Assembly (NCBI RefSeq): GCF_030690345.1
Contig: NZ_JAUYGV010000007.1
Location: 124,001-188,000, forward strand
Reading direction: 5' to 3'
Length of the DNA stretch: 64,000 bases
From: Rheinheimera sp.
Lineage (GTDB): Bacteria > Pseudomonadota > Gammaproteobacteria > Enterobacterales > Alteromonadaceae
The notes under the pieces were generated by a model. That model made no database searches and was not told the origin of the DNA. It saw nothing but the letters and a program-made list of their open reading frames with translations. Below are positions 42,197 to 52,657 of this stretch, piece after piece. Numbering within the stretch: the stretch's first letter is position 1; each line of letters starts with the position of its first letter. The position numbers and the translations under genes were made by a program.

Positions 42197-43924
42197 TTAC
42201 TTTGCCAGTTTCTGCTGTATGGCGGCTACAACGCCTGCGATATCCAGCATTTCTTTCTCACCGCTGCGACGGTTTTTGTATTCCACTTGCTGGTTGTCGA
42301 GGTTACGCTCGCCAACGACGATGCTGTGCGGAATGCCCATCAACTCCATATCCGCGAACATTACCCCCGGCCGCTCTTTACGGTCATCGAACAGCACTTC
42401 AAAGCCGGCAGCTGTCAGCTCGTTGTATAAGCGTATTGTGGCTTCTTCAATTCGCACCGATTTATGCATATTCATCGGTATTAATGCAATTTGAAACGGT
42501 GCTATTGCATCAGGCCAGATAATGCCGTAATCGTCGTGGTTTTGCTCAATAGCCGCGGCGATAATGCGTGATACACCGACACCATAGCAGCCCATGGTCA
42601 TGATCTGGTGTTTGCCTTCTTCGTTCAGCACCCCGGCTTTTAACGCCTGAGAATACCTGTCGCCTAATTGGAAGATATGGCCCACTTCAATACCGCGTTT
42701 AATAACCAGCTTGCCCTGGCCGCACGGGCTGGCATCGCCTTCTACGATATTACGTAAATCGGCTACGCTGTAATCTTTAATATCACGGTCCCAGTTTACG
42801 CCGGTTAAGTGATAGCCATCTTTATTGGCACCACAGATAAAATCAGCTAAATGCGCTGCGCTACGATCAACGATAACCGGCAGAGGCATGCCAACCGGCC
42901 CCAGTGAGCCCGGGCCTGCACCAATAGCCGCGCGAATTTCTTCCTCTGAGGCAAATACCAGCGGGCTTTGTACCTGCGGCAGTTTTTCGGCTTTAATTTC
43001 GTTTAGCTCGTGGTCGCCACGCAGCACCAACGCCACCAGAGTTTGCGCTGCTTTGTCATCGGTTTTTGCTGCATAGACAATCAGGGTTTTGCTTACCAGT
43101 GCCATATCTTGTTGCAACAATGCAGCGACATCGGCAACGGTTTTTGCGTCAGGTGTGGCAACTTCCGCCAGTGTTTTTGTCGCAGCGGCGCGCTCACCTG
43201 CAGGTGCCAGGGCTTCGGCCATTTCAATATTAGCGGCGTAATCACTTTCATCTGAAAACGCGATAGCATCTTCGCCAGAGGCTGCCAACACATGGAATTC
43301 ATGTGACATACTGCCGCCGATAGCGCCGGTGTCGGCCAGTACCGGACGGAAATCCAAACCGAGTCGGTTAAAGATATTGCAATAGGCCTGGTACATCGCA
43401 TTGTAGGTTTGCTGCAGGCTATCCTGGCCTAAATGAAATGAGTAGGCGTCTTTCATTAAGAATTCACGCGCGCGCATAACACCAAAGCGTGGCCGGCGCT
43501 CGTCACGGAATTTGGTCTGAATTTGGTACAGGTTCAGTGGCAGCTGCTTATAGCTGGTAATTTCGCGCCGTACCAGGTCGGTAATGACTTCTTCGTGGGT
43601 TGGGCCCAGCACAAAGTCGCGCGTGTGGCGGTCTTTAAAGCGCAGCAGCTCGGCATCCATCTTGTCCCAGCGGCCGGATTCCTGCCACAGCTCAGCCGGT
43701 TGCACCATCGGCATTAACACTTCAATGGCGCCGGCTTTGTTCATCTCTTCGCGCACTATTTGCTCAACTTTCCGCAATACCCGCACACCTGTGGGCAGGT
43801 AGGTGTACATGCCGGAGGCGACGCGACGGATCATACCGGCGCGCAGCATTAATTTGTGGCTGATGACTTCGGCATCAGCCGGGGTTTCTTTTACGGTAGA
43901 TAGTAAGTACTGACTGCTGCGCAT
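42197..43924 (-). CDS. proS: Prolyl-tRNA synthetase ProS
   Basis: A protein of 575 residues, the bacterial type with an editing (YbaK-like) insertion. Class II motifs are seen: motif 1 [26 protein letters not shown], motif 2 [26 protein letters not shown] and motif 3 [30 protein letters not shown] lies before motif 2. The insertion occupies about residues 230-385 (Ala-rich, with [19 protein letters not shown]). The C-terminal anticodon domain ends with QKLAK. It stands alone, a housekeeping gene. Confidence 0.97.
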   Translation of the reverse strand: MRSSQYLLSTVKETPADAEVISHKLMLRAGMIRRVASGMYTYLPTGVRVLRKVEQIVREEMNKAGAIEVLMPMVQPAELWQESGRWDKMDAELLRFKDRHTRDFVLGPTHEEVITDLVRREITSYKQLPLNLYQIQTKFRDERRPRFGVMRAREFLMKDAYSFHLGQDSLQQTYNAMYQAYCNIFNRLGLDFRPVLADTGAIGGSMSHEFHVLAASGEDAIAFSDESDYAANIEMAEALAPAGERAAATKTLAEVATPDAKTVADVAALLQQDMALVSKTLIVYAAKTDDKAAQTLVALVLRGDHELNEIKAEKLPQVQSPLVFASEEEIRAAIGAGPGSLGPVGMPLPVIVDRSAAHLADFICGANKDGYHLTGVNWDRDIKDYSVADLRNIVEGDASPCGQGKLVIKRGIEVGHIFQLGDRYSQALKAGVLNEEGKHQIMTMGCYGVGVSRIIAAAIEQNHDDYGIIWPDAIAPFQIALIPMNMHKSVRIEEATIRLYNELTAAGFEVLFDDRKERPGVMFADMELMGIPHSIVVGERNLDNQQVEYKNRRSGEKEMLDIAGVVAAIQQKLAK

Positions 43925-43986
43925 CGTATTCTCATATGTCGTGCTGAAAAAATTGCTGCCATTCTAGCAAGGCGGCAGGGGCAATT

Positions 43987-45054
43987 CTATTGGAGTTTTA
44001 TCGGGTGTTTAATCAGTTTAGCGCTGACTTGCTGGCGCTGTTGCATACCACCAACGGAGTAGATGTCACCGTCTATCTCTACCAGAGAACGTAAGTCCAT
44101 CACCGGCGTGGTGTCAGCCGCTTTTAGCCAGCGTTTATCCGCCACTGAAAACAACCAGACTTTGCTGTCCGGCGCGGAAGCCTCGCCATTATAGCCAATA
44201 CCGTCATAGTTGTACGGGTTGGTACTGCCGCCGATAAACACCAGCATATCTTTGCCATCGATCTTGGTATTGATGGCTGCCATTCGATAACGTGCTGTGC
44301 CGGTAGGATGGGGTATCAGCCGCCAGTCAATCTGGTTGGCATTGCTGCCCACTGTGCCGAGGTAACAGGCTGGTTCACTTTTATACTCACGCTTTTTATC
44401 GGCATAGTACTGTAGCGCCACACCGTCACAAACCAGCATGGTATTGTCTGTCATTGCGCCGGCTAAACCAAATACCGGCTTGCCCGGAAACGGCGTGGCC
44501 TGTGACCAGCGCTGGGTAAAGTTATCAAATACCTGCACCAGATTCACATTGCCATGGTCACTCCAGCCGCTAACCAGATAGATATAACGGTTCTGATAGG
44601 TTAACGCCACAGCGTCGTCCACCGGCACCGGTATGTCGTTCAGTTTGGTGTAACGCTTGGTTATCGGATCAATGCGATAACTGTCAACGGCGGTTTGCTC
44701 ACTGCCATCCGCATTAACGCTAAAGCCGCCAAAAACAAAAAAGTTATTGTTTAACGCCACCGCGCTGGCGGCAATGCGGCCATTCACTTTTTGGGTGCTG
44801 GGCACAGCCGGCAGGCTTTGCCAATTAAATTCGCCAACTGTGTGCATCCAAACCTTATTGTGAATATCGCTGTGTTGCTTGCCGGGCGCTATTCCCATAA
44901 AACTGGCAATGTAGGTTTTGCCGCGCACTGTGGTGCTGGCTACAGCGTTATTGCTTACCGGCTCGGGTAAATCCGGTAACGTAGTGGCGGATACGGCAAC
45001 ACAGGTTGCTGCAGCTGCCAAACTACTCAGGTAGCTGATGGATTTCAGTAACAT
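43987..45054 (-). CDS. Kelch-repeat periplasmic protein, NanM-like
   Basis: A protein of 355 residues with a signal peptide (ending near residue 23). It has five to six kelch-type blades, each with paired glycines and Tyr/Trp at the usual positions, for example RIAASAVALNNNFFVFGG, AVALTYQNRYIYLVSGW and SLVEIDGDIYSVGGM. It looks like the N-acetylneuraminate epimerase (NanM) or galactose-oxidase-like propellers. No sialic acid genes are near, so the substrate is uncertain. Its first 32 bases overlap the end of trmO. Confidence 0.8.
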   Translation of the reverse strand: MLLKSISYLSSLAAAATCVAVSATTLPDLPEPVSNNAVASTTVRGKTYIASFMGIAPGKQHSDIHNKVWMHTVGEFNWQSLPAVPSTQKVNGRIAASAVALNNNFFVFGGFSVNADGSEQTAVDSYRIDPITKRYTKLNDIPVPVDDAVALTYQNRYIYLVSGWSDHGNVNLVQVFDNFTQRWSQATPFPGKPVFGLAGAMTDNTMLVCDGVALQYYADKKREYKSEPACYLGTVGSNANQIDWRLIPHPTGTARYRMAAINTKIDGKDMLVFIGGSTNPYNYDGIGYNGEASAPDSKVWLFSVADKRWLKAADTTPVMDLRSLVEIDGDIYSVGGMQQRQQVSAKLIKHPIKLQ

Positions 45055-45733
45055 GGTTATGTTCTCCGTTCACGGTCCATTTAATATTGTAGTTATACAG
45101 CGTCATGCCGTAACTTTGTTCACCTTCGCGTTGTTTTTTATAAGACGGCCGCGGGTCTTGTTTTAACACCTTTTCTATAAATACTTGTAAATCAGGGTAT
45201 TGGCTTTGCTGCCGGCAAAATGTGCTGGCCGCGTCGCTAAAACTTACCGTCATCGCGGTTTGCGGTGCTGCATCGGCAAAACCGCCGGCGGCATGCGGCA
45301 GCGCGTCGGAGTATGGCAAATAAGGCTTAATATCTACAACCGGTGTGCCGTCAAGTAAATCGATACCGCTCAATTTCAGCATTAATTTGCCGTTGCTACG
45401 CTCTACGCCCTCCAGCTTTACCACGGACAACCCTATAGGGTTAGGCCGGAAGGTAGCGCGGGTGGCAAACACACCTTTACGCGTATTACCGCCCAAACGC
45501 GGTGGCCGCACCATGGGTGACCAGCCTTTATCAGCCGTTTCATGGAATACAAACAACAACCACAAATGGCTGAAGCAGTCGATGCCGCGCAAAATGGTGT
45601 CGTCGCTGTAGTCATCTTCCAGTACCAGATAACCGGTCGCCTCCGGGATCAGCCCCGGCTGGCGCGGTATAGCAAACTTTTGTTTGTAGGGTGATTGAAT
45701 ATAACCCACCACGTTAAACTGATACGACGCCAT
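45023..45733 (-). CDS. trmO: tRNA (t6A37) N6-methyltransferase TrmO
   Basis: TrmO (TsaA, YaeB) methylates N6-threonylcarbamoyl-adenosine at position 37 of some tRNAs. The 236 residues from ATG 45733 align with E. coli TsaA: SPYKQKFAIPRQPGLIPEA, LWLLFVFHETADKGWSPMVRPPRLGG, GVFATRATFRPNPIGLSVVKLE, and DGTPVVDIKPYLPYSDALP. AAGGAG lies close upstream of this ATG. It overlaps the kelch gene downstream by 32 bases. Confidence 0.94.
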   Translation of the reverse strand: MASYQFNVVGYIQSPYKQKFAIPRQPGLIPEATGYLVLEDDYSDDTILRGIDCFSHLWLLFVFHETADKGWSPMVRPPRLGGNTRKGVFATRATFRPNPIGLSVVKLEGVERSNGKLMLKLSGIDLLDGTPVVDIKPYLPYSDALPHAAGGFADAAPQTAMTVSFSDAASTFCRQQSQYPDLQVFIEKVLKQDPRPSYKKQREGEQSYGMTLYNYNIKWTVNGEHNHVTEIHQLPE

Positions 45734-45885
45734 AGGCTCCTTGTGCCGCAACAAAGTACATTGAGCGGTATTATGCGGTTTTTTGTCGAAACAACAAGTT
45801 AAGTCGAAGACGTCTGAATGTCTTTGACGCTATAGCCTAAGATGCGGTAAAACATAGGCTGATTTGAACAAGGTATACCAACATC

Positions 45886-46719
45886 ATGGAACGCAAGATT
45901 TTATTAACGGAATGTCCTGATTCTAAAGGGCTGATCGCGCAGATCACTAATATTTGTTACAAGCACCAGCTAAACATCATCCGTAATACGGAATACGTCG
46001 ACCCGGTTAGCGGCCAATTTTATATGCGTACTGAGCTTGAAGGCATATTTAACGACGCCACGCTGTTGTTTGATTTGGACCGCGCCTTACCGCCGGGCTC
46101 AGAGCGCAGCTTAGTCAGCCGGCGCGCCAAGCGCGTTGTAGTGTTGGTAACCAAAGAAGCGCATTGCCTGGGTGATATTCTGATCAAAGTATTTGACGGC
46201 TCACTGGCACTGGACATTGCCGCTGTAGTGGGCAACTACCCGGAGCTTAAGCAACTGGCCGCCAGGTTTGACTTACCTTACCATTATGTCAGCCAGCAGG
46301 GGTTGAGCCGCACTGAACACGAAGCCGCGCTGTTGGAGGTGATTAAACCCTATCAGCCGGAGTATCTGGTGCTGGCCAAGTTTATGCGTATTTTAACGCC
46401 GGCGTTTGTGGCGCAGTTCCCGAATAAAATTATCAATATTCACCACAGTTTTTTACCGGCCTTTATCGGCGCTAATCCTTATCAGCAGGCGTTTGAGCGC
46501 GGTGTGAAGATTATTGGTGCCACTGCACACTTTGTAAATGATGATTTAGACGAAGGGCCAATCATTCAACAGATGGTGGCGCCGGTAGATCATAACTTCA
46601 GTGCAGACGATATGGCCCGCGCCGGTCGTGATGTGGAAAAGTCGGCACTGAGTAAGGCGCTGCAGCTGGTAGTAGAAGATCGCGTATTTGTGCATGGCAA
46701 TAAAACGGTGATCCTGTAA
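45886..46719 (+). CDS. purU: Formyltetrahydrofolate deformylase PurU
   Basis: PurU hydrolyses 10-formyl-THF to formate and THF, which balances one-carbon units and feeds PurT. The 277 residues have an N-terminal ACT domain (CPDSKGLIAQITNICYKHQLNI) and a formyltransferase domain. The catalytic Asn184 and His186 are in INIHHSFLPAF, and Asp222 in LDEGPIIQQ. Monocistronic. Length matches E. coli PurU (280). Confidence 0.96.
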   Translation: MERKILLTECPDSKGLIAQITNICYKHQLNIIRNTEYVDPVSGQFYMRTELEGIFNDATLLFDLDRALPPGSERSLVSRRAKRVVVLVTKEAHCLGDILIKVFDGSLALDIAAVVGNYPELKQLAARFDLPYHYVSQQGLSRTEHEAALLEVIKPYQPEYLVLAKFMRILTPAFVAQFPNKIINIHHSFLPAFIGANPYQQAFERGVKIIGATAHFVNDDLDEGPIIQQMVAPVDHNFSADDMARAGRDVEKSALSKALQLVVEDRVFVHGNKTVIL

Positions 46720-46785
46720 CGGCGGGTTTTACATTGCGTGGCTTTTCTCTGATACTTGACACAACGTCATTGAGAGAGTGCTAGC

Positions 46786-47319
46786 ATGAAAACAGTATTG
46801 TTGTGGCTTAGTGTGCTGCTAACTACAGCCGTTTTTGCAACTGAGCAGGGTGAGCTGCATCCGAAGCTGGAACCACTGCGGCCTTACCTTAATCAGCATT
46901 GGCAGGGAGATTTAACGCAGCCCGGGGCCCAGACAACAGTGATTGACCGTTCGCTGTGGAGCCGGGCCTTAAATGGCCAGGCCATCAAGACAGTGCATTC
47001 GATTAATGATGGCCAATATGGTGGTGAGTCATTTATCTTCTGGGATGAAAACCAGCAGAGCCTGGCCTATTACTATTTTACTACCGCGGGCTTCTATACC
47101 CACGGCAGCATGACCTTTGATACACAAAGCGGCGAGATTATTGCGCTGGAACAAGTAGAGAACAATCAGAACGGCATTACGCAGGTGAAATCGTTCAGCC
47201 GTATCATGCCCGATGGTAGCTTGCAGACTAAATCCAGCTATTTGCAAAACGGCAACTGGGTTGAGGGCCACAGCGCCACCTACAAACCGGTAGCGCAACA
47301 GCAAATAATCTTTAAGTGA
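46786..47319 (+). CDS. Hypothetical secreted protein (DUF1579-like)
   Basis: A protein of 177 residues with a signal peptide (residues 1-18, AVFA cleavage). The mature part looks like a beta-barrel: LRPYLNQHWQGDL, then repeated strand pattern (SFIFWDENQQSLAYYYFTTA, GFYTHGSMTFDTQSGEI). This resembles the lipocalin-like DUF1579 type fold, but the match is weak. No catalytic motif. It ends directly at the convergent can gene stop. Confidence 0.65.
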   Translation: MKTVLLWLSVLLTTAVFATEQGELHPKLEPLRPYLNQHWQGDLTQPGAQTTVIDRSLWSRALNGQAIKTVHSINDGQYGGESFIFWDENQQSLAYYYFTTAGFYTHGSMTFDTQSGEIIALEQVENNQNGITQVKSFSRIMPDGSLQTKSSYLQNGNWVEGHSATYKPVAQQQIIFK

Positions 47320-47970
47320 TTATTTTTCAGTGATTTCCGCCAAATCCAGGGTATAAATGTCATCGATTTTATCGGTACAGGAATGGCTGACACGTAAGTC
47401 TTTTACGCGGCCGTTGCGCAAACTGTACACCCAGCCATGAATGGTTAATGGCTGGCCGCGCTCCCAGGCTTCCTGCACAAAGCTGGTATGGCATAAATTA
47501 CGCACCTGCTCCATAACGTTTAACTCAATCAGCCGGTTTAAGCGCTCGCTTTCATCGGCAACCTGGTCCAGCTCGTCGCGGTGCATGGAATACACATCTT
47601 TAACATTACGTAGCCAGTTATCGACAAAGCCAACCCGCTGCTTGGTCATCGCAGCTTTTACGCCACCGCAGCCGTAATGGCCTACCACCAATATATGTTT
47701 TACTTTGAGAATATCGATAGCGTACTGCAGCACCGACAAGCAGTTCATATCGGAATGCAATACCAGATTAGCTACATTGCGGTGCACAAATAATTCGCCC
47801 GGCAATAAGCCGACAATTTCATTGGCCGGTACACGGCTGTCGGAGCAGCCAATCCACAAATACTCCGGTGCCTGTTGCTCAGACAGTTGTTTGAAAAAAC
47901 CGGGTTGTTCTTTTTCAATCCGGTCAGCCCAATTTTTATTATTGATAAACAGTTGTTTAAAATCCGGCAT
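47320..47970 (-). CDS. can: Beta-carbonic anhydrase Can
   Basis: Can hydrates CO2 to bicarbonate in the cytoplasm. The 216 residues carry the zinc ligands Cys42 in GCSDSRVPANE (with Asp44-Arg46 dyad), His98 and Cys101 in GHYGCGGVKAAM. Family length matches E. coli Can (220). Monocistronic, starting about 200 bases before divergent manC. Confidence 0.97.
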   Translation of the reverse strand: MPDFKQLFINNKNWADRIEKEQPGFFKQLSEQQAPEYLWIGCSDSRVPANEIVGLLPGELFVHRNVANLVLHSDMNCLSVLQYAIDILKVKHILVVGHYGCGGVKAAMTKQRVGFVDNWLRNVKDVYSMHRDELDQVADESERLNRLIELNVMEQVRNLCHTSFVQEAWERGQPLTIHGWVYSLRNGRVKDLRVSHSCTDKIDDIYTLDLAEITEK

Positions 47971-48094
47971 AGTCCACCCTGATCAGAAAAATTGCGCCAA
48001 GATAGCCGATTTTAACCACTTTTAGAGCACCGACCAGCTAAAATCAGCTCAATTAAACAAATTTGCCTCACGTGTTTTAAGTTAACACAAACAG

Positions 48095-48124
48095 CTGACG
48101 GCTGGCTGACAATCTGACTATACT
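48095..48124 (+). promoter_or_regulatory. Predicted manC promoter
   Basis: CTGACG (48095-48100) and TATACT (48119-48124) are 18 bases apart. They lie about 49 bases before the manC ATG. By eye. Confidence 0.4.
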
Positions 48125-48172
48125 GTGGCAAGCATTGTTTCAAAACGGAATTTTACCTTGAAAGGAGTCAAA

Positions 48173-49591
48173 ATGATCCCCGTCATCTTATCGGGTGGTT
48201 CAGGCACCAGGCTGTGGCCTTTGTCCCGCGCGAAAAAACCCAAGCAGTTTCTGCCGTTGTTAAACGAAAAAAGCATGTTGCAAAATACGTTGCTGCGACT
48301 AAAAGGCTTGGCAGATTTACAGCCGCCGCTGATTATTTGTAATGAAGATCATCGCTTTATGGTGGCAGAGCAAATACGCGAGCTGGCAACAGCGCAAGCC
48401 ACCATTATGCTGGAGCCGGTGGGTCGCAATACGGCGCCGGCGATTGCTGTAGCAGCAATACAGGCAATGGCCGGCGGCGAAGATCCACTGCTGCTGATCC
48501 TCGCTGCTGATCATGTTATTAAAGATATTCCGGCTTTTCATCGTGCCATTGAATTGGCCATTCCTGCGGCAGAGCAAGGTAAATTGGTTACCTTTGGCAT
48601 AGTACCTACCAGTGCCCACACCGGCTATGGTTATATTCGCCGTGCTGAGGGCAGCGATGAAACATTGCCGCCTGAAGTAGCGGCAGTGGCGCAGTTTTAT
48701 GAAAAGCCCGATTTTGCAACGGCCAAACAGTTTGTTGATTCGGGTGATTATTTTTGGAACAGCGGCATGTTTTTATTTAAAGCCAGCCGTTTTTTGGCGG
48801 AGTTGCAGCAGTTTGCGCCGGCTATTGTCAGTGCGGCAGAGCAAGCGTTGGCCAAAGCGGCTAATGATTTGGATTTTATCCGGCTGGATAAAGCCGGCTT
48901 TTCTACCAGCCCGTCGGATTCGATTGACTATGCCGTGATGGAAAAATCGGCTAACGCGGCTATGGTCGCGCTGGACGCCGGCTGGAGTGACGTTGGCAGT
49001 TGGGATGCGTTGTGGGATGTGATGGCCAAAGACGAGCAGGGTAACGCCTGTCGCGGTGATGTATTGCTGGAGCAATGTAAGAATAGCTATGTAAATGCCG
49101 AAGAGCGACTGGTGGCCGTGATTGGCCTGGATGATGTGGTGGTGGTTGAGACCAAAGATGCGGTATTGGTTGCCGGCAAAGCCCATATACAGGGCGTAAA
49201 AAATATCGTCGCCAAACTGCAAAGTTATGGCCGCACCGAGGTTGATTTACACCGCGAAGTATTCCGGCCCTGGGGCAAATATGATGCTATCGATAGCGGT
49301 AACCGTTACCAGGTAAAACACATTACGGTTAAACCCGGCGCCAAGCTGTCGGTACAAATGCATCATCATCGTGCGGAGCACTGGGTAGTGGTGAGCGGCT
49401 CGGCATTGGTCAGAAATGGTGATAAAGAGTTTATGGTCACCGAGAATGAGTCGACCTATATTCCGGTCGGTGTGATCCACTCCCTGGAAAACCCCGGCAA
49501 AATTCCGTTAGAGCTGATTGAAGTGCAATCCGGCAGTTATCTTGGTGAAGACGATATAGTGCGCTTTGAGGATAAGTATGGCCGCAACTGA
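48173..49591 (+). CDS. manC: Mannose-1-phosphate guanylyltransferase / mannose-6-phosphate isomerase
   Basis: A bifunctional enzyme of 472 residues from ATG 48173, with GAAAGGAG upstream. The N-terminal nucleotidyltransferase has [26 protein letters not shown]. It is followed by a beta-helix, then a C-terminal cupin isomerase (residues about 360-472) with metal His in [16 protein letters not shown]. It makes GDP-mannose from mannose-6-phosphate with ManB. It overlaps manB by 14 bases. No glycosyltransferases or capsule genes are next to the pair. Confidence 0.95.
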   Translation: MIPVILSGGSGTRLWPLSRAKKPKQFLPLLNEKSMLQNTLLRLKGLADLQPPLIICNEDHRFMVAEQIRELATAQATIMLEPVGRNTAPAIAVAAIQAMAGGEDPLLLILAADHVIKDIPAFHRAIELAIPAAEQGKLVTFGIVPTSAHTGYGYIRRAEGSDETLPPEVAAVAQFYEKPDFATAKQFVDSGDYFWNSGMFLFKASRFLAELQQFAPAIVSAAEQALAKAANDLDFIRLDKAGFSTSPSDSIDYAVMEKSANAAMVALDAGWSDVGSWDALWDVMAKDEQGNACRGDVLLEQCKNSYVNAEERLVAVIGLDDVVVVETKDAVLVAGKAHIQGVKNIVAKLQSYGRTEVDLHREVFRPWGKYDAIDSGNRYQVKHITVKPGAKLSVQMHHHRAEHWVVVSGSALVRNGDKEFMVTENESTYIPVGVIHSLENPGKIPLELIEVQSGSYLGEDDIVRFEDKYGRN

Positions 49592-51026
49592 GGATCCGCT
49601 GCGCTGTTTTAAAGCCTATGATATTCGTGGCAAGCTGGGCGAAGAGCTGAATGAACATATTGCCTGGTGTATCGGCCGCGCTTATGCACAGGTGGTGCAA
49701 CCAAAAACCGTCGCCTTAGGTGCCGATGTGCGGGCCACGTCAGAGTCGTTAAAGCTGGCGCTGGCACTGGGGTTGTCTGATGAAGGTGTTGCGGTGATTG
49801 ACCTTGGCATGACAGGTACAGAAGAAGTGTATTTTGCCGCTCAGTACCTGGCTGTGGATGGCGCTATTGAAGTAACGGCCAGCCACAACCCGATTGACTA
49901 TAACGGTATGAAATTAGTGCGGCACAATGCGCGGCCCATCAGTGGTGACACCGGGCTGGCGGATATTAAAGTTCTTACTGCACAGTTGCTGGCGCAACCT
50001 TTTCCTCAGCAGGCTTATCAGCAATTTTGTCAGCGTGCGACATCGTTGGCGCAGCAAGACAGCCTGATGTGCAACGGCGTGCCTTATCGTAAGCAGTGCA
50101 TCTTGCCGGCGTATATTGCCCATATGCTGAGCTATATCGATGTTAACAAACTCAAACCAATGACATTGGTAGTCAACGCAGGTAATGGCGCGGCCGGCCA
50201 CGTTATTGACGCCATTGAAGCAGCTTTTAAGCTGCAACAAGTTCCGCTGCGCTTTATTAAACTGCACCATCAGCCGGATGCAACGTTCCCCAACGGCATT
50301 CCTAATCCGCTGTTAAGCCAAAATCGTGCGGCAACCGCTGAAGCTGTTATCAAACATAAAGCTGATTTCGGTATTGCATGGGATGGCGACTTTGACCGCT
50401 GTTTTCTGTTTGATCAACGCGGCAACTTTATTGAAGGTTATTATATTGTCGGCCTGTTAGCAGCGGCATTTTTACAAAAATTCCCGGGGCAAAAAATTAT
50501 TCATGACCCCAGATTATTCTGGAATACTCTTGCAGTAGCGCAGCAGCACGGTGGCGTCGCGATAATGAGTAAAACCGGCCATGCTTTTATCAAAGAGCGC
50601 ATGCGGCTGGAAGATGCGGTTTATGGCGGTGAAATGAGTGCACACCATTATTTCCGGGACTTTGCCTATTGCGACAGCGGCATGATCCCCTGGCTGTTAG
50701 TTGCTGAGTTAATGTCAGTAACAGCAAAGCCGCTGTCGGTACTGGTGCAGGATATGATTACGGCTTTTCCCTCCTCTGGTGAGTTGAATTTCCAGATTGC
50801 CAAGCCGCAAGAGGCGATTGACCTGGTCAGAGCACGCTATCTTCCTGGCGCTGTATCTGTTGACTACACCGATGGTTTGAGTATCGAAATGGCAGGTTGG
50901 CGCTTTAATATCCGCAGCTCAAATACAGAGAATGTGCTAAGATTGAACGTGGAATCAAAAGGTGATGTACTAATAATGGAACAAAAAACAGCCGAAATAA
51001 TATCAATCTTAACCGAAGCTGAATGA
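49578..51026 (+). CDS. manB: Phosphomannomutase ManB
   Basis: An alpha-D-phosphohexomutase of 482 residues from ATG 49578. It starts [17 protein letters not shown]. The phosphoserine loop is [16 protein letters not shown], the metal loop [12 protein letters not shown], and the sugar loop [13 protein letters not shown], which is typical of PMM/PGM enzymes. It converts mannose-6-P to mannose-1-P, feeding ManC. The 14-base overlap with manC points to one operon. Confidence 0.95.
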   Translation: MAATEDPLRCFKAYDIRGKLGEELNEHIAWCIGRAYAQVVQPKTVALGADVRATSESLKLALALGLSDEGVAVIDLGMTGTEEVYFAAQYLAVDGAIEVTASHNPIDYNGMKLVRHNARPISGDTGLADIKVLTAQLLAQPFPQQAYQQFCQRATSLAQQDSLMCNGVPYRKQCILPAYIAHMLSYIDVNKLKPMTLVVNAGNGAAGHVIDAIEAAFKLQQVPLRFIKLHHQPDATFPNGIPNPLLSQNRAATAEAVIKHKADFGIAWDGDFDRCFLFDQRGNFIEGYYIVGLLAAAFLQKFPGQKIIHDPRLFWNTLAVAQQHGGVAIMSKTGHAFIKERMRLEDAVYGGEMSAHHYFRDFAYCDSGMIPWLLVAELMSVTAKPLSVLVQDMITAFPSSGELNFQIAKPQEAIDLVRARYLPGAVSVDYTDGLSIEMAGWRFNIRSSNTENVLRLNVESKGDVLIMEQKTAEIISILTEAE

Positions 51027-51121
51027 ATGATATTATTTTAGTGTAATCATTCTTTATTAAATCTTTCTTTTATGCGTTTAATTGCTTATCCTGTTGCAAC
51101 GAATTATTAAAGGAGATGGCA

Positions 51122-51649
51122 ATGTCGATTTTATTAGATAAACGCGAATTGAAGAAAGCAGCAAAAGAGCTGACCTTAGGTAAGCTGACCGATGTAATTG
51201 ATACCCTGAACAGCGTACTGGCTGAGCGGCAGAAAGAAGTCGAGTTAATTACTCAACTGGAGCAGCTTGCTAAATCTCAGGGCTTTACGCTGGAGCAATT
51301 AGGCTACAAATTGAACAATGAAATGGTGCTTGAGTCAGCAGATCCTGCGGCACGGTCAGATAAAAGACCTACCAAACCAAAATTCAAAACAATTAATAAA
51401 GACAGCCAGTATTTTTATGTAGAAAATGGCCAGTTGCAATTATTACGTACCCATACTATGAAAAAGGGTTTACAGGACCGCGGTATTGACGTGGTGCCGG
51501 TAACGAAAGTAGACAAAAAGTACGCTAAGCAAATAGACAGCTTAATTGTTGATGCAACAGCTCAGGCAGTAGAAAACTTTAATGCCAAAGTGGATGCCTG
51601 GAATGAATGGGCGGCCGCTAACGCTGAAGAGATTTTGACCAAAAAATAA
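51122..51649 (+). CDS. Hypothetical protein, possible H-NS-like nucleoid protein
   Basis: A protein of 175 residues. ATG 51122 is preferred over 51116, because AGGAG lies 6 bases upstream of it and directly abuts the first. The N-terminal part is helical and charged, with LTLGKLTDVIDTLNSVLAERQKEVELI, as in H-NS oligomerisation domains. A basic linker follows (RSDKRPTKPKFK), and a small C-terminal domain (residues 95-175, YFYVENGQLQLLRTHTMKKG). The typical H-NS DNA loop TWxGxGRxP is absent. The H-NS call rests on layout only. It follows manB, 96 bases on, with an intrinsic terminator after. Confidence 0.6.
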   Translation: MSILLDKRELKKAAKELTLGKLTDVIDTLNSVLAERQKEVELITQLEQLAKSQGFTLEQLGYKLNNEMVLESADPAARSDKRPTKPKFKTINKDSQYFYVENGQLQLLRTHTMKKGLQDRGIDVVPVTKVDKKYAKQIDSLIVDATAQAVENFNAKVDAWNEWAAANAEEILTKK

Positions 51650-51665
51650 GCGTTCTGTGCTAAGA

Positions 51666-51689
51666 AAAACCCGGCTTCAGCCGGGTTTT
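51666..51689. terminator. Terminator after the H-NS-like gene
   Basis: An 11-bp stem AAAACCCGGCT / AGCCGGGTTTT with a two-base loop and trailing T residues, 16 bases after the stop. It is also next to the convergent yciK stop. Confidence 0.88.
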
Positions 51690-51690
51690 T

Positions 51691-52434
51691 TTATTTAGGT
51701 TGTGCATCTAACGACTGGCCGTTAACCGCCATGCTGTCGTCGCTCATCAGATACAGATAAAGCCACATTAAATCGGCTGGTGTTTTTAATAAATTAACAT
51801 CTTCGCCAGGGTAGGCCCGGCTGCGCATCTTAGTGCGGGTAGCACCGGGGTTAATACAATTGACCCGAATAGTGCTGGTATCATATTCATCGGCAATTAC
51901 CTGCATTAAGCCTTCAGTTGCAAATTTGGATACCGCGTAAGGGCCCCAAAATGCCCGGCCTTTACGCCCGACACCAGAAGAAGTAAATACTACAGAGGCG
52001 GCAGGGGCCAGTTTTAACACCGGTAGCAATGCCTGGGTCATCAACATAGGTGCCGTGACATTAACCTGCATAATATCTTGCCAGGTAGGCAGATCAATAT
52101 GTTCAAACGGGCTAAGCACGCCTAAAATGCCGGCGTTGTGCAATACGCCATCAAGCTTACCGAATTCGGCCTTAATGGTAGCGGCCATATCACGATAGTG
52201 TTTAGCGGTAGCACCTTTTAGATCCAGCGGGATAATGGCAGGCTCTTTCGCGCCGCTTGCGACTATTTCGTCATATACAGCAGTAAGCTTATTAACTGTT
52301 TTGCCCAGCAAAATAACGCTGGCACCATAACGGGCATAGGTTAAGGCTGCTTCTTTACCTATGCCGTCGCCGGCACCGGTTACCAGTATCACTTTATCTT
52401 GCAGTGCGTCAGTAGTTGCTTGATAACTTTGCAT
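51691..52434 (-). CDS. yciK: YciK family SDR oxidoreductase
   Basis: A protein of 247 residues, a short-chain dehydrogenase of the YciK type. TGAGDGIGKEAALTYARYGA binds the cofactor, with NAG in LHNAGILGVL. The catalytic Ser is in FTSSGVGRKGRAFWGPYAVSKFATEG, which also carries the Tyr and Lys. INPGATRTKMRSRAYPGED follows. It resembles E. coli YciK, whose substrate is not established. Monocistronic. Confidence 0.92.
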   Translation of the reverse strand: MQSYQATTDALQDKVILVTGAGDGIGKEAALTYARYGASVILLGKTVNKLTAVYDEIVASGAKEPAIIPLDLKGATAKHYRDMAATIKAEFGKLDGVLHNAGILGVLSPFEHIDLPTWQDIMQVNVTAPMLMTQALLPVLKLAPAASVVFTSSGVGRKGRAFWGPYAVSKFATEGLMQVIADEYDTSTIRVNCINPGATRTKMRSRAYPGEDVNLLKTPADLMWLYLYLMSDDSMAVNGQSLDAQPK

Positions 52435-52657
52435 AAAATCTCACTTGTTGCCGCAAAAACGGCGTCAGCATACGCGTAAATGCCGGAATTTGCACCTTTC
52501 TTCGTCTGATCTGTATTTTTCAGCTAGCGATTTCTTTTAGTTTGAGTTAACTTTAACTGGTCGTAGCTGTTACAGGCTATAAGCACAACAGATTTCCAAT
52601 AAGCAAGGTAAGTATTTGCTTTGCAATAAAAAATAAAGTCAGGATAGGGGAGAAACT

